Part shown: one piece after another, positions 1-11,804 of the stretch
Numbering within the stretch: the stretch's first letter is position 1
Layout of the letters: each line of letters begins with the position of its first letter
Assembly (NCBI GenBank): GCA_022036555.1
Contig: CM039141.1
Coordinates: 7,351,773 to 7,415,772, forward strand
Reading direction: 5' to 3'
Origin: Microstegium vimineum
Lineage: Eukaryota > Streptophyta > Magnoliopsida > Poales > Poaceae
Length of the DNA stretch: 64,000 bases
Notes under the pieces: model-generated
What the model was told of the DNA's origin: nothing
Database searches by the model: none
The model's input: the letters and a program-made list of their open reading frames with translations, nothing else
Made by a program: the position numbers and the translations under genes

Positions 1-517
1 CCCTTTTACCATTATCTGAGCAAACAATGGGAGTAACATAGTAGCATTCGCATATGTAATTGTAAAGCCATGAATTGCTTATATAACGATCAATTAACAA
101 TCGGACTAACATTCTGCTAGCAAAATTTGTCCATAAAATAAAATAAAAAACAATACACAACTATTACCCTCAGTTCCTTGTTTACTTCGTTGAATCAACA
201 GCTCAAGCTGCGTACTGTTAATACTAAGTAACAAAACAAAACGAAAAGAAAACAAGAAAACAAAATTTGTAACTACTAAGTAAGCAGCTCTACCTCTGCT
301 GCAAACAAAACGAAAAGAATCCAGCCTTTATCCCTCCCATAAAAAAATTCCAGCCTTTGTCGCACACAACTACGTGCCTAGAACAGCGAATCAGTAACCG
401 CGAGTAGCAAACATCTGTAGCTGACCGAACAGAGCAAGCGGGATCACAAAACTATCAGAGCTCTTGCAGTTTCCGCCAAAATCGGGCAAGTGCGAAGTAC
501 AAGACACGGGCTTTTAC

Positions 518-614
518 CTGGTGCCGCCTTCGCCGAAGACCGGGGGGTCGGCGAGAGCGCCGCCAAGCTCTTGGCCTCCTTCCCCGACGAGCCGGAGCAC
601 GGTAAGCAGCTCAT
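518..614 (-). CDS. Receptor-like cytoplasmic kinase (RLCK VII, PBL27-like), first exon only
   Basis: A minus-strand exon opens with ATG at 614 and reads MSCLPCSGSSGKEAKSL followed by a Ser/Ala/Pro-rich stretch. It ends at a CAG|GTAAAA splice donor after 518. The short Cys-containing N-terminus followed by GSS/KEAK resembles the start of plant RLCK subfamily VII kinases such as PBL27, which attach to the plasma membrane through this region and relay receptor-kinase immune signals. The kinase domain itself would lie to the left of the window, so the assignment rests on the N-terminus alone. The 5' UTR would run right to about 870 and contains a (CT)n tract. Positions 1-517 would be intron 1, and I see no further exon there. 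The in-frame upstream ATG at 662 is less likely to be the start because the conserved-looking MSCLPC begins at 614. Confidence 0.5.
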
Positions 615-767
615 CTCCCCGTTCCTGAACACAGACACACAGTTCCTGCGAATGCCAGCCAATCCACCAAGAAATCCAGCTCAAGACTCGTCCTTTCCCC
701 CTCCACCCGCCGGACGATCTCTCCCGTGAAACCAGCTGAATTTTGGGAGATTTCCGGCCGCCCCGCC

Positions 768-770
<3 letters not shown>

Positions 771-808
<38 letters not shown>
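771..808. repeat. (GA)n microsatellite
   Basis: Uninterrupted GA dinucleotides. On the minus strand this is a (CT)n tract in the presumed 5' UTR of the kinase gene, a common promoter or 5' UTR feature in grasses. Confidence 0.9.
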
Positions 809-810
<2 letters not shown>

Positions 811-869
811 GGGGAGGGAAAGTCAAGACTGGAGAGGCGTAATAATAAACAAAAAGCGGGACTTCGGGA

Positions 870-2714
870 TGGTAGCAAAGGTCCAAGCTATTGGTTGGCA
901 AATTTGGGTGTTTTATAGTGCGGTTGAAATGTTCCTCGGGGAAGGAATTGGGTATCTCGTACCCCCAGTTGAGACTTGAGGTGGTTGCATTGTCAATCAA
1001 ACAAAGGGGTTGGGCTCGAGAAAACAACTGTAATAAAGATATATCTGCCCTTTTTCTCTCCTATATGTTTAATGAGCAAATACTTAAGATTTGTTTGGTT
1101 AATCTCAGATCTAAAGAGATTGAGAAGATGATTCTACAGGAGAAATTTGGTCATTTTATTTAAAAAATTGATGACATTAGTAAGTTCATCGTCATCGTAT
1201 TTGGTTGTGTTCTCTCCCTTTCCTCTTTCTTTTCCCCCAAAATGTCAACCTAAATTAAAGTAAACGAGGGTGACGTGAACAAGAATATGCTCAAACAATA
1301 TTTCTTCCTGATCATTTATGTCATACGGCTGCAGAGTTGGTTTTCGATCAGTTTGGGCGCCGGACAGAAATGTCGATGTCACATTGTCACTGTTTTTTTT
1401 TCTGTTTATAACGGTGATAGAGTTCCGTCCCAAAATATATGTCACTCTCACTTCCTGTGAGAAATAATTTTGACAAAATATATTAATATTTATAATACAT
1501 AATATGTTTGAATCTAGTTTTTTAATAAATTTATTTAAAGATAATATGTTTTTTAATAAATTTATTTAAAGATAATATAAACATTGCACATATTTTATAT
1601 AAATCTAGTCACGCAGTTAGAAGCTCCACCTATCACTTCTGCGTCTTTGCTCATTGCCCCCCTTCCGCTCGACTTCCCCGAGTTACCTACCGTCCTCTTA
1701 TTTGCCTCTACCTCCCTATGGGGTACGTGGTCGTCGTCTGTTGCCTCCTCGCCAAATCCACCAATGAGTTCCTGTCATACTTAATCCAGTGAATAAGCTC
1801 ATGTAACCCCACCCCGCACTTCTCTCTTTCCAGATAAAAGCTATTGTATCTTATAAAAACTAAAAAAGTGGAAATGATTCTAATTTTGGAACCAGGTGAC
1901 TAGGTGTGTGTATCTAGCTAGGTAGATCATCCGCGTGAAGTGGAGCATGCTTGGAATTCTTAGCAGGCTACGGAGTACATGCTTGTTGATTCCATACGGA
2001 AAAAAGTTTGATGCCATCTCACTTCACGGTTTTGTAGGAGAAGAAGAAAAACAGCTTTTTTCGTTAAGCTATTGTAAAAAAAGGTGTTTAAAAAAAAAAG
2101 AAACTGCTCACCGTACCAAACATGGCTAAGGTAGCACGCACGCCCGCAGCTCTAATGGGTTCGATCACGCCTGTGATGCCGAAGAGGTCTGAGGTCGCTT
2201 TCGGACTTCGAGGAGAGTAGATAGCCGGCCACCCGTCGTCGCTAGCTAGCTCGGAAGGCTCTGACTATAGGAATGGGAGCAGGTCGCCGGCCAACCTCTA
2301 GTGTTTGGCTGACTCTGACTCGATCTCGATCGATCATGTGCCCTGCCCTGCTGGCTGCCTCCCAGTCACAGAGGATCTTGCATGCGGGGCCCGCGGGATA
2401 TGCTCAGCAGCTGATGACCTGCTAATCACGACGCCATGATTACCACGTGTACTCCTCCACTGAGACGTACTCGGCCGTATACATAGTTTTCATAAATATT
2501 CGTTATAATACGTATATATACCGGCCAGAACCCGGTGATTGATGTACACTTGTACATAAGTGTCGTGTCTGGACTCTGAATACATACGGATGGTTCCAGA
2601 GACAGTTAATAATTGCCGCAATGCATCATGCATCATGTATGTCGTTCGTTCCAATATGCGCGCGAGCGCGAGAGAAGGGAAAAAAATACAGTCTCTGACT
2701 GTGTTAAACAAAAG

Positions 2715-2715
<1 letters not shown>
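870..2715. other. Intergenic spacer, no gene seen
   Basis: AT-rich spacer with short direct repeats, for example a roughly 30-bp repeat containing TTTTTAATAAATTTATTTAAAG near 1517-1577. No reading frame here resembles a known protein. Confidence 0.5.
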
Positions 2716-2717
<2 letters not shown>

Positions 2718-2799
<82 letters not shown>

Positions 2800-2806
2800 T
2801 ATATTA
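2718..2806. repeat. (TA)n microsatellite
   Basis: About 85 bases of TA dinucleotide lie just upstream of the LINE's 5' target duplication. The open frames across it (YIYIYI) are artefacts. Confidence 0.95.
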
Positions 2807-2851
2807 CTCCGTTTATTTGTGTGCTAGCTTTCGTTTGGAATCGGCCGGCCG

Positions 2852-2867
2852 GAACACGCGTACGGAT
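2852..2867. repeat. 5' target-site duplication of the LINE
   Basis: The 16-base sequence GAACACGCGTACGGAT recurs at 17626-17641 with one change (A to G at base 11), directly after the element's A-rich tail. This fixes both ends of the LINE. Confidence 0.85.
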
Positions 2868-3198
2868 CAAGTTCCACGAGCTCGAGCTGGAGGAGTCCGA
2901 ACCGGGCGGCGAACGAGAGGCGGTTGACGAGGCGATTCCCCTGATCTTCTCCGACGACTAGCGGCGGCTCTCTCCGGTGATCCTCTGCCCCCTCCCCCCC
3001 ACCCCACCCCTTCTTCTCCCTCCCTTAGGGACCCGCGGCAGACCCTCGGTGAGCGCCTCCTTCCTCTTCGGTGTTTGTTTGGGGTTTCAATCCCCTGTTA
3101 GTTGTTTTCTCTGTTTTGGGCCTTGGTACAAAGTTGGTTTGGATGAATCGACGGGCCTTGGTACAAAGTTGGTTTGGATGAATCGACGGCGGCTTACC

Positions 3199-5567
3199 AT
3201 GGCTTTCTCGGGAGATGATTCGAAGGGTTTTGAGTTCCCGTCGCTCGATTTGGGGAATAGTTGGGTCCCTGCTCATCCGGTGGAGAGGTTAACTGTGTGG
3301 GATAAGGAGAATCTCAAAAAACAACATGAGTTGGAAATCAAACATGCTCTGTTCAAAGTCTCGGACTCGATTTCTGCTGATGAGCGAGAGTTGGCAGCTT
3401 CAGCCGATGCCCTGGAGTTGGCCATTAGCAGGATCCCGAGCTCGGAGGCGCGGGAGGTAGAAGGAGACTTGAAGTTCTGTGGGCCGAAAGTCTGTGGGCC
3501 TAGCTCCGAAGCCCACGGTCTGTCCATAGAGAACCTGTTTGGTCACTCCTTCTCTCCACCTACGCCGCCTCCAAAACCAAACCGCTGGCTATGGATCCCC
3601 AAGGCTAAGGTTCCGAGTGGCGGCAAAGAGGGTTTTCCAGCCACAAAAGTAGAGGTCCAGAGATTTGGTGCGTACGAGCGCCGGATTGCTCCTGTCAAGG
3701 TACACCTCGTTGATTCCCGTTCGTTTGCTGAAGTGGTTAAGATGGATCGACGAGGTGGTTCTGGTTCTGTTCGTTCCACGGGGAATCAGCGGGATGTTGG
3801 TGGGCGTGAGGAATGGAGAGGGCAAGACCAAGACCGTAGGGAAGAGGACTGGTACAGGAATCAAAAACCCCGCTGGTCAGACAATAGAGGTGGTAGAGGT
3901 AGAGGCTACTCTGGGCGTGAACCCTACATCAATGCAAGAGGGTACAAGAGGAGGGGTGATGAAGATGAAGGCTACAGGCATAGGGAGGATGACCTAAGAG
4001 ACAAGCTGGTGCGTAATCAAGAACAAAGAGAGGGGAGGGATTGGTATGGTATTGACCCAAATGTGAAGTGCTTCAGATGTGGTGGCCATGGGCATCACAG
4101 ATCTCAGTGCTCCAATCCTCCCCTGTGCTACAGTTGTAAGGAGAAGGGGCACATGGCTCCCAATTGCCCATACAAAGAGATGAGGGGTTTAAAGCTATGT
4201 GCTCATGGCATCCCTGGACAACTTTTCTATAGTCTACATGTGCCTATTGAGGAAGAAGATCTAGTCAAGAACCCTCTCACAGCTATAATGACCATCATTG
4301 AGGGTAAAGGTTCAGTGGCCAAGGTTACCACAGAGCTCTAATACTTAATTAGTTCTTCATGGGATTGGCAAGTGAGAAAGGTGGCAGCCAATGAGTATAT
4401 GTTTATAGTTCCCTCTGCTAAAGAGCTGGATATGTTGACCAAGGTCAAGGAGTTTAAATGCAAGATATCTGATATGACAGTGTAAGTTGAGAAATCTGAC
4501 CTCATGACAAGGTGTTCTGATATGCTTTCTCAAGTTTGGGTCTTGATGTGTGGGCTTCCCCCCTGGGCTAGGAAGGAAAAAACAGTGGAAGAGGTGGCTT
4601 ATCTGGTTGGTGACTTTGTAGAGGTGGATGCCAGATCAATTCCTGGATAGGGCCCTATCAGAGTTAAAGTCTCTTGCAAAGATCCTGCATCCATTAAAGG
4701 GGCTTCAAAAGTTTATCTCAATGGAAGAGGATTCTACCTAAGTTGGAATCTGGAAAATGAGAAGAATGAGAAAAGGATAATGGTACTTGATAAGACTGGG
4801 GACAAGAATGATAAAGAAGACCCATGAGAAGATGATGATGATGATGATGATCTCTTAGATAGCTATAATCCTCTGGAGGGCAACAATAGCCAAGACCCAA
4901 ATTACTCTGCTGCAAGATAGAGTCAAGCAAACAAGGGGGGAGTAGAGGTGGTGCAGAATCCAGCAAGCAAGGGGAAAAAAGAGGTGGTGCCCCAAAAGAC
5001 AGTGATAATGATAATAATCTAGAAAACAAGGTGACTGATCTGCCTAATATGTATGAGGAAGGGGAAAATGCAGAAAGAGAAAATGCTACAATTTCTAAAG
5101 TTCTGCCAACTGTTATGGCAAGTGGTGGATCTGAACCCCAACTGGGGGAGATGCTTATAGATATCCCTAAAGCCATCAACAGTATCCTAGAAGGTGACAG
5201 TGCCTGTAAGTCTACCCAGGAAATTGAAGAGCCAAACTTTACTCAGATTAAGAAGGCAAAAAGGCCTAAAACTGCAAGGGCTGATGAAGGGGTCAAGACT
5301 AAATCAAGAGTGGCTGGAACAGGGGCTCCCATTATCCTCAGGGCTGAAAAGAGGGCTGCCAGAAAGGATGACTCAGGTATAATTTCTAATTATAACTCCT
5401 TTTCTATTCTGCAAGATATCAGTAATGCCTCCCTAAGTATCTTGGCTAGAGAATGTGGGTTGGACTTGGGTGAATCTGAAGAGGAATGCAATGCCACTAT
5501 TGATATTATCAAAGCCAGAGAGCTGGCTCAAGCTTTGATGGTTGAGGCTGAGATGAAGAAAAATTAG
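3199..5567 (+). pseudogene. LINE ORF1 (nucleic-acid-binding, CCHC zinc knuckles), broken
   Basis: The likely start is ATG at 3199 (MAFSGDDSKGFEFPSLDLG). The frame is open upstream to 2977, but that part includes the duplicated UTR. The protein has an Arg/Gly/Asp-rich linker and then two zinc knuckles near 4068-4175 (CFRCGGHGHHRSQC and CYSCKEKGHMAPNC). A stop falls at 4339-4341. The same frame then continues with a W-x-W / GLPPWARKEK region typical of the domain that follows the knuckles in grass LINE ORF1s. It has further stops near 4480 and 4650. A charged C-terminal region is open at 5031-5567. In live elements the product coats LINE RNA. Confidence 0.8.
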
Positions 5568-8146
5568 AGCTCAGATCCAGTGACTCTAACTGAAGATCAG
5601 TTGGCTGAAGATGCACACTTGGTTGTACACCTTCAACTGATTCATGACTTGGAAGAGGTGACATCTGATTGCCAACCAGAGGGCGATGAGGAAGTTGATA
5701 ACAAGAGGTGGTATGGTTGATAGTAGAGGTGGTATGGCAGAAGATATAGCGAGGAAAGGAAAAGAAAAAATAGTTTCCTAATGAGTGTCCTATTTTGGAA
5801 TATTAGGGGGCTGGGAGGCAAGGGTAGGAGAGCTCAGTTAAAGCAGATTTTGAGTGACCATCTTATTAGATGTATTTGTATCAGTGAGACCATCAAACAA
5901 AATTTCTCTCACAGGGAGCTCACTGCCCTGGGTGGTAGTCACAATTATAACTCGGAATGTCAGCAACAGCCAAATTCAGGCTTTCAATGAGTTTTTTGCT
6001 AACACTGGCTTGAGGGAAATTCATAGAAGTGGTGGGCAGTACACTTGGTCAAATAAACAAAGCAATCTGATTATGGTTGTCTTGGATAAAGTTTTTATGT
6101 CAACTAGCTGGGAAGCTCAATTCCCCCTTGTTATAGCTCACTCTATTATAAGAGTTGGATCAGACCATAACCCCTTGGTAGTAGAGATGGATCATACTAG
6201 AGGTGTCAAGTCAAATATTTTCAGGGTTGACCCGGCCTAGATTAAGCAAGAAGGGTTCACTGAGTGGGTTCTCTCCAAATGGACTGATAATCAAGGTAAG
6301 AGGAGTATAGATCACTAGCAAAACATAGGGAGCAAGATTCACAAATGCTTAAGAGGATGGGGTAGTAATTGGGACAGAGATCTTAGAAAATGAAAGCAAG
6401 ACCTTATGCTCCTTATTCAACAGTTGGACTTGAAGGCTGATAGAGAGGGCTTAATAGAAACAGAATGGAGTCATAGGTATCTTCTGGAAAAGGAGTTAGT
6501 GGATGTGTTTCATAAAGAGGAAATCATGTGGCAGACCAGAGGTGGTGAGAGATGGATTTTAGAAGGGGATGCTAACACTTCCTACTTCCATGGGGTAGCC
6601 AATGGCAGGAAAAGGAAATGTCTTATTAAGTCTCTTGAAGATAATGTCACTAGATCATTGAGGAAGAGGCTCTCCAGGATCACATTACCAAGTATTATAA
6701 GAGTCTTTTTGGCAGTGAACCCCAACCAAGAATTAAGATGCTTGAAGTCCTATGGATTGGGCATAATAGAGTTAGCTCGGAGGAGAACCAAGAGTTGACC
6801 AAAGCTTTTACCTTGTCAGAAGTTGAGATGGTTGTTAAAGATATGAGAGATGGTTCAGCCCCCGGGCCTGATGGTTTTAATTCCATCTTCTTCAAAAACT
6901 TCTGGAATAATGTAAAATCCCCTATCATGGAAATTTTACAAGACCTCAGAGATGGTAACTTGATTTAGCCAGGTTGAATTATGGGATCATCACTTTGATT
7001 CCTAAAGTCAAGGGGGCAGTTAATATTAAGAAATATAGGCCTATCTATCTTCTGAATGTGGTATATAAAATAGTAACTAAGACCCTTACTCTTAGGATTA
7101 ATAGAGTCATTGATAGGATCATTGCTATGAATCAATCTGCCTTCATACCTGGGATAAACATTCTAGATGGTGTGGTTGTGATACATGAAGTCCTTCATGA
7201 ACTGAAAAGGAAAAAGCAGAAAGGCATAATCCTAAAGTTAGATTTTGAGAAAGCTTATGACAAAGTGAACTGGAATTTCCTTAGAGAGGTAATGATTATG
7301 AAAGGCTTCAGTGAGAGGTGGATTGTTTGGGTTATGAAGGCTGTTAGTGGAGGGAGAGTTGCTGTAAACCTCAATGGGCAATTAGGGAATTTTTTTAGAA
7401 GCTACAAAGGGCTAAGACAAGGAGATCCCCTCTCCCCTCTCCTTTTCAACCTGGTGGCAGATGGTTTATCTGCTATTCTTGATAAAGCAGCAAATAGAGG
7501 TGTTATACAAGGTGTTACTCCACATCTGGTAGAGGGAGGTCTCACCCACCTTCAATATGCTGATGATACTGTTCTTTTTCTGGAGCCCTCTAGTCAGAAT
7601 ATCAGCAACCTCAAATTTCTCCTTTTCTGCTATGAAGAGGCTTCTGGGATGAAGATTAACTACAACAAATCAGAAGTTTTCACTGTAGGAATAGATGAGG
7701 TGGATTCTATTTCAATTGTTGAGGCCTTCAACTGTAAGCTGGGAAAGTTCCCTATGATTTACCTAGGCCTTCCAATCAGCAGTAAGAGGTTGAACAAAGA
7801 AGAGCTAGGAGGTTCTGCAGTTAAGGTTGAGCAAAGGTTATAAACCTGGAAATCCAGTCAATTATCTCATGGGGGGAGAGCTATTTTGATCAACTCTTGT
7901 CTGACCAGTATTCCAATGTTTACTATGGGTTTTTACTCGCTCCATGAGAACACTCATAAGAAGTTTGATACAACAAGAGATATGTTCTTTTGGGAAGGAG
8001 TGGCCAAGAAGAAGTACCACATGGTTAGATGGGATGCTCTTGCAGCCCCAAAAGAGTTTGGGGGCCTGGGTTTTATTGACACAAGATCTATGAACACAAC
8101 CCTCCTTTCTAAGTGGATATACAAGATAGACAGAGGAGAAAGTAGT

Positions 8147-8578
8147 TGTGACGGAACCGTCCAGATTATAAGAGATCAAGTACCAAAGTAGCTGATTTAA
8201 CTGCCACTTAAAACACTTGAGCCCATATAATCCCGGTAGTCCGGAAATCTCGAAGGATTTCTAACAATCGAGGATCGCGCAAACTCAGGTATGCACATTC
8301 GAACGAGCCGCAATACACCGAAAATACTTGAAGTACGAATAAAGTTATTACAACACTTTGTTCCAAATAAAAGTAATACTTACGCCACAACACCTATGGA
8401 CGAAATAAAACATTGTTTGAAACTGAACCCAAAGTTTTAAAAGGTAGGGGTGCCCACGGTGTCATGTCCGACAACAGCAAAAGATGAGCTCGTAGATGAC
8501 CTTGCCCAAGGCCTACTCCTCTTCTCCTTCGAAAGGATAGAGACAATGCTTACAATAGCCGAAGTATACTTGGCCATC
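8147..8578 (-). repeat. Truncated 3' LTR remnant
   Basis: It matches 9320-9751 base for base except for eight substitutions that I counted, about 1.9% divergence. Identity stops abruptly after GGCCATC at 8578, which marks the deletion junction. Confidence 0.85.
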
Positions 8579-9305
8579 AGTAGAAAAGGGGGTTTCGACT
8601 CTCGTGAGACAGATATTAAGTTGGTCATTTTTATCAAAAGGGGATGATTACAAATTAAGGGGAGGGATGTCATGGTACAAGAATATAAACATGATGCATG
8701 ATCGTAAATACGTCCTCACTCAACTAGAATGACTCGTAAGTCCTAATGTTCTAGTCGGTGGCAAGACGATCTCTCATTACGCAGTTATTCGTTCTACACG
8801 GTTGTATAGTTAGTGTACCTGCAGAAAATTCATCTCAGCCCAAAAGAACAAAACCCAATGCAGAAAATCACCGGGCACTTCCTGATACGCACCAAGTACA
8901 TACCAGTTAGATACCAAAACCTTATGCACCAAGCTCAGAAAACTCACCCATCATTTCATACTTCTCAGATATGTCTGCGTGAAAGCTCGCATATCCTTAA
9001 GTAACAAGATATCACTTCCCTTGACCAACGGTTGGAAGGTCTACTCTCACATCTCACAAATAATTTTCAATGCGATTTTCGAACCTAATATCATTCTTCC
9101 CAAGAATGATATCCCGGCAAATTACAAAGATCAAGCATGAGCAAAACCCTGAACCAAGTTAGTATAACTAAGCCACCTGATTTCCTAGTATAGGGCTAAG
9201 GACTAGACTCTGACACCCAAGTTTCAAAATTAGTTTATAAAAATAGTTTTGAAACATCCGTTTTGTTAAGAAAGTTGCTCAAACGAATGAGGATACCTGA
9301 ACTCA

Positions 9306-9317
9306 GCTCTGATACCA
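9306..9317 (-). other. Primer-binding site (initiator-Met tRNA)
   Basis: On the minus strand this reads TGGTATCAGAGC, two bases inside the 5' LTR end. It is complementary to the 3' end of plant initiator-Met tRNA and sets the element's orientation. Confidence 0.85.
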
Positions 9318-10185
9318 GCTGTGACGGAACCGTCCAGATTATAAGAGATCAAGTACCAAAGTAGCTAATTTAACTGCCACTTAAAGCACTTGAGCCCATA
9401 TAATCCCGGTAGTCCGGAAATCTCGAAGGATTTCTAACAATCGAGGATCGCGCAAACTCAGGTATGCACATTCGAACGAGCCGCAATACACCGAAAATAC
9501 TTGAAGTACGAATAAAGTTATTAGAACACTTTGTTCCAAATAAAAGTAGTACTTACGCCACAACACCTGTGGCCGAAATAAAACATTGTTTGAAACTGAA
9601 CCCAAAGTTTTAAAAGGTAGGGGTGCCCACGGTGTCATGTCTGACAACAGCAAAAGATGAGCTCGTAGATGACCTTGCCCAAGGCCTACTCCTCTTCTCC
9701 TTCGAAAGGATAGAGACAGTGCTTACAATAGCCGAAGTATACTTGGCCATCTGCAACAAACGGGATAAACCCTGAGTACGGGAATGTACTCAGCTAGACT
9801 TACCCGTCTAACTGAAAATAAAGACTCCAAGGGTATGCAAGGCTATATATGTGGATCTGGGTAAACTTGCTTTTGCGGAAAAGCGAACAAGATAAAACTA
9901 AAGATTAGCGAACATCCATTTTCCATCCTATTATTATTTCTAGGTTTGCACCTGTGCTAGAGCACACACTTGATCTACTCAAACAATATAATAATATATA
10001 TCCAATTTCTTCATCAAAATTTTAGTAGAACCATTACGATGTCACATGGAGTTGTACCGTGGTGAAGCTCAGCATAATCCCCCATATCCAGTGGGGGCGG
10101 CAATTCGAATCGATATACACCGGCTGGTAAGATTACCTTTAACACACGCCCACACTTTCCCCGTCGGGTCCATGCATTGGGTCAC

Positions 10186-11804
10186 TGAAGAATCATGGCC
10201 CTAGTTGGTTTCGGTGATTAACGACAATTAGAGATTATTATGGCTAACGTGTGTTTTGCAGAGGCTATGCGTAGCTTAGCCATAGTGATCAAGGAGAATG
10301 GGCTCTAATGGTCATCACTTAGCCCCCAAGATGGATATCGTTTCCGTTTTTTTAAGGAGACATGATGAAGACCCTAGAATGATAGGCTAAGTGCCATAAG
10401 GAGATGAAGGACACTTAGAATTAGATAGGGCTTCTCTTTTTACCTTTGACTGTACTATTAAGAGGGGTTGAGATTAGTAGCTTGACTTAGGAAAGCTTCA
10501 TGTTTAGGTGTGGTGCACACTTGACTTCCTTAGCTCTAAGCAAGCCTATGGTGACCGTAAGATAGCCTAGAACAACTTCCATATTCATCGCGACGAAAAA
10601 CGGAGTTGTCAAAATCGTTTTCTGGGCGTCGGACGCTCCTGGCAGGGGCGCCGGACGCTGTCCGTCGCGTCGGACAAAGGCGCTGGACGCTGGGTGATTG
10701 AGTCCGCAGCGTCCGTCGGCCTTCCAGAAGGGTTGTTTTCTGGCTAAGTTTTTCAGGGTCCGTCGGACGCTGTCCGTCGGCCAGGCGTCGGACGCTGGGA
10801 AGAGTGTCCGTCGACCTTCCAGAGAGGGTGTTTTTCAAACCCTAGCCAGAACTCAGCGTCGGACGCTGTGGCTGAGCGTCCGTCGCCCAGTGACGTAGCG
10901 TCCGTCGCTGGGTACAGTGTGTTAGAACTAGCCGTTAGACAGAGGCGTCGGACCGTCCGTCGCCTAGGCGCCGGAGCGTCTGTCGCCTCAACTATGAACA
11001 GAAACTAGCCGTTGGGCATGCGATGGACCGTCCATCGCCTAGTCGACGGAGCGTCTGTCGCCAACTTAAATTGCCAGCCCGAGGCAGTTTTCAGAGGGTC
11101 TATTTATATCCCCTCCCACTTCTCTCCCACGTGGCCTTTGCTCATTTGAGTTGCTAAGTTTGTGGAGAAGGTTGGGAAGAGAGCAAGAGCCCTAGAGAGA
11201 GAGAGAGTGATTCGCGAATCCATCCATCCTCTCTCTAGTTCATCCAAGAGTTCAAGTGTGCATCCTCTAGTTGTGAAGCTTGAGTGAGTCAAGCGAAGAT
11301 CGAGGCTTGTTACTCTTGGTGATCGACATCACCTAGACGGTCCGGTGGTGCTCGGAGGAAGGTGATCGCCGGAAGATTGTCGGCGGCCCTTCTCAATCGA
11401 CGTTGTGATCGGTTGTGGGCGATTCATGGAGCCGGAGTGGCGAAGAATCAGCCCGTAGAGAGCACTCATCCCTTGCGCGGGATTGAGGGGGAGCTATACC
11501 TTGCGAGGTGCTCCAACGAGGACTAGGGGGAGTGTCGACTCCTCGATACCTCGGCAAAACATCGCCGTGTCAAGCATCTTTTTCCCTAGCTTTTTATTAC
11601 CACATTACTTTCCGCAATTGTCTTTCATTTCATACTAGAATTGTGTAGGAAGTTTTCGCTTTCCATTGCCTTGCTACCGCTTTCTTGCTAGGACACACAA
11701 GCGGTAGGAACTAGGGGGTTAATTGGCTCTTTATAGGTTTAATTCTTGTTTAGAAATTAAAAAGAGCCCAATTCACCCCCCTCTTGGGCATCTTGATCCT
11801 TTCA
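10186..11804. mobile_element. Solo LTR nested in the 5' LTR
   Basis: Begins TGAAGAATCATGG and ends GATCCTTTCA. It is flanked by the 5-bp duplication GTCAC (10181-10185 and 11805-11809). Read from the other strand it begins TGAAAGGATCAAGATGCC, a start common to grass LTRs of this length. No internal region or second LTR is present, so it is a solo LTR left by recombination, 1,619 bp long. Confidence 0.85.
10615..11065. repeat. Degenerate GCGTCGGACGCTG / GTCCGTCG repeats in the solo LTR
   Basis: At least ten interspersed copies of CGTCGGACGCT, CGTCCGTCGCC and close relatives lie in mixed orientation. Such iterated GC-rich blocks are usual in the U3 part of grass LTRs. Confidence 0.75.

Noticed and set aside
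2613..2927. Open frames with IYIYIY repeats
   Set aside because: Produced by the (TA)n microsatellite.
8640..8680. AAGGGGAGGGATGTCATGG as a polypurine tract followed by an LTR start on the plus strand
   Set aside because: The primer-binding site and LTR ends show the element is on the minus strand, and no LTR repeat starts at this TGTCATGG.
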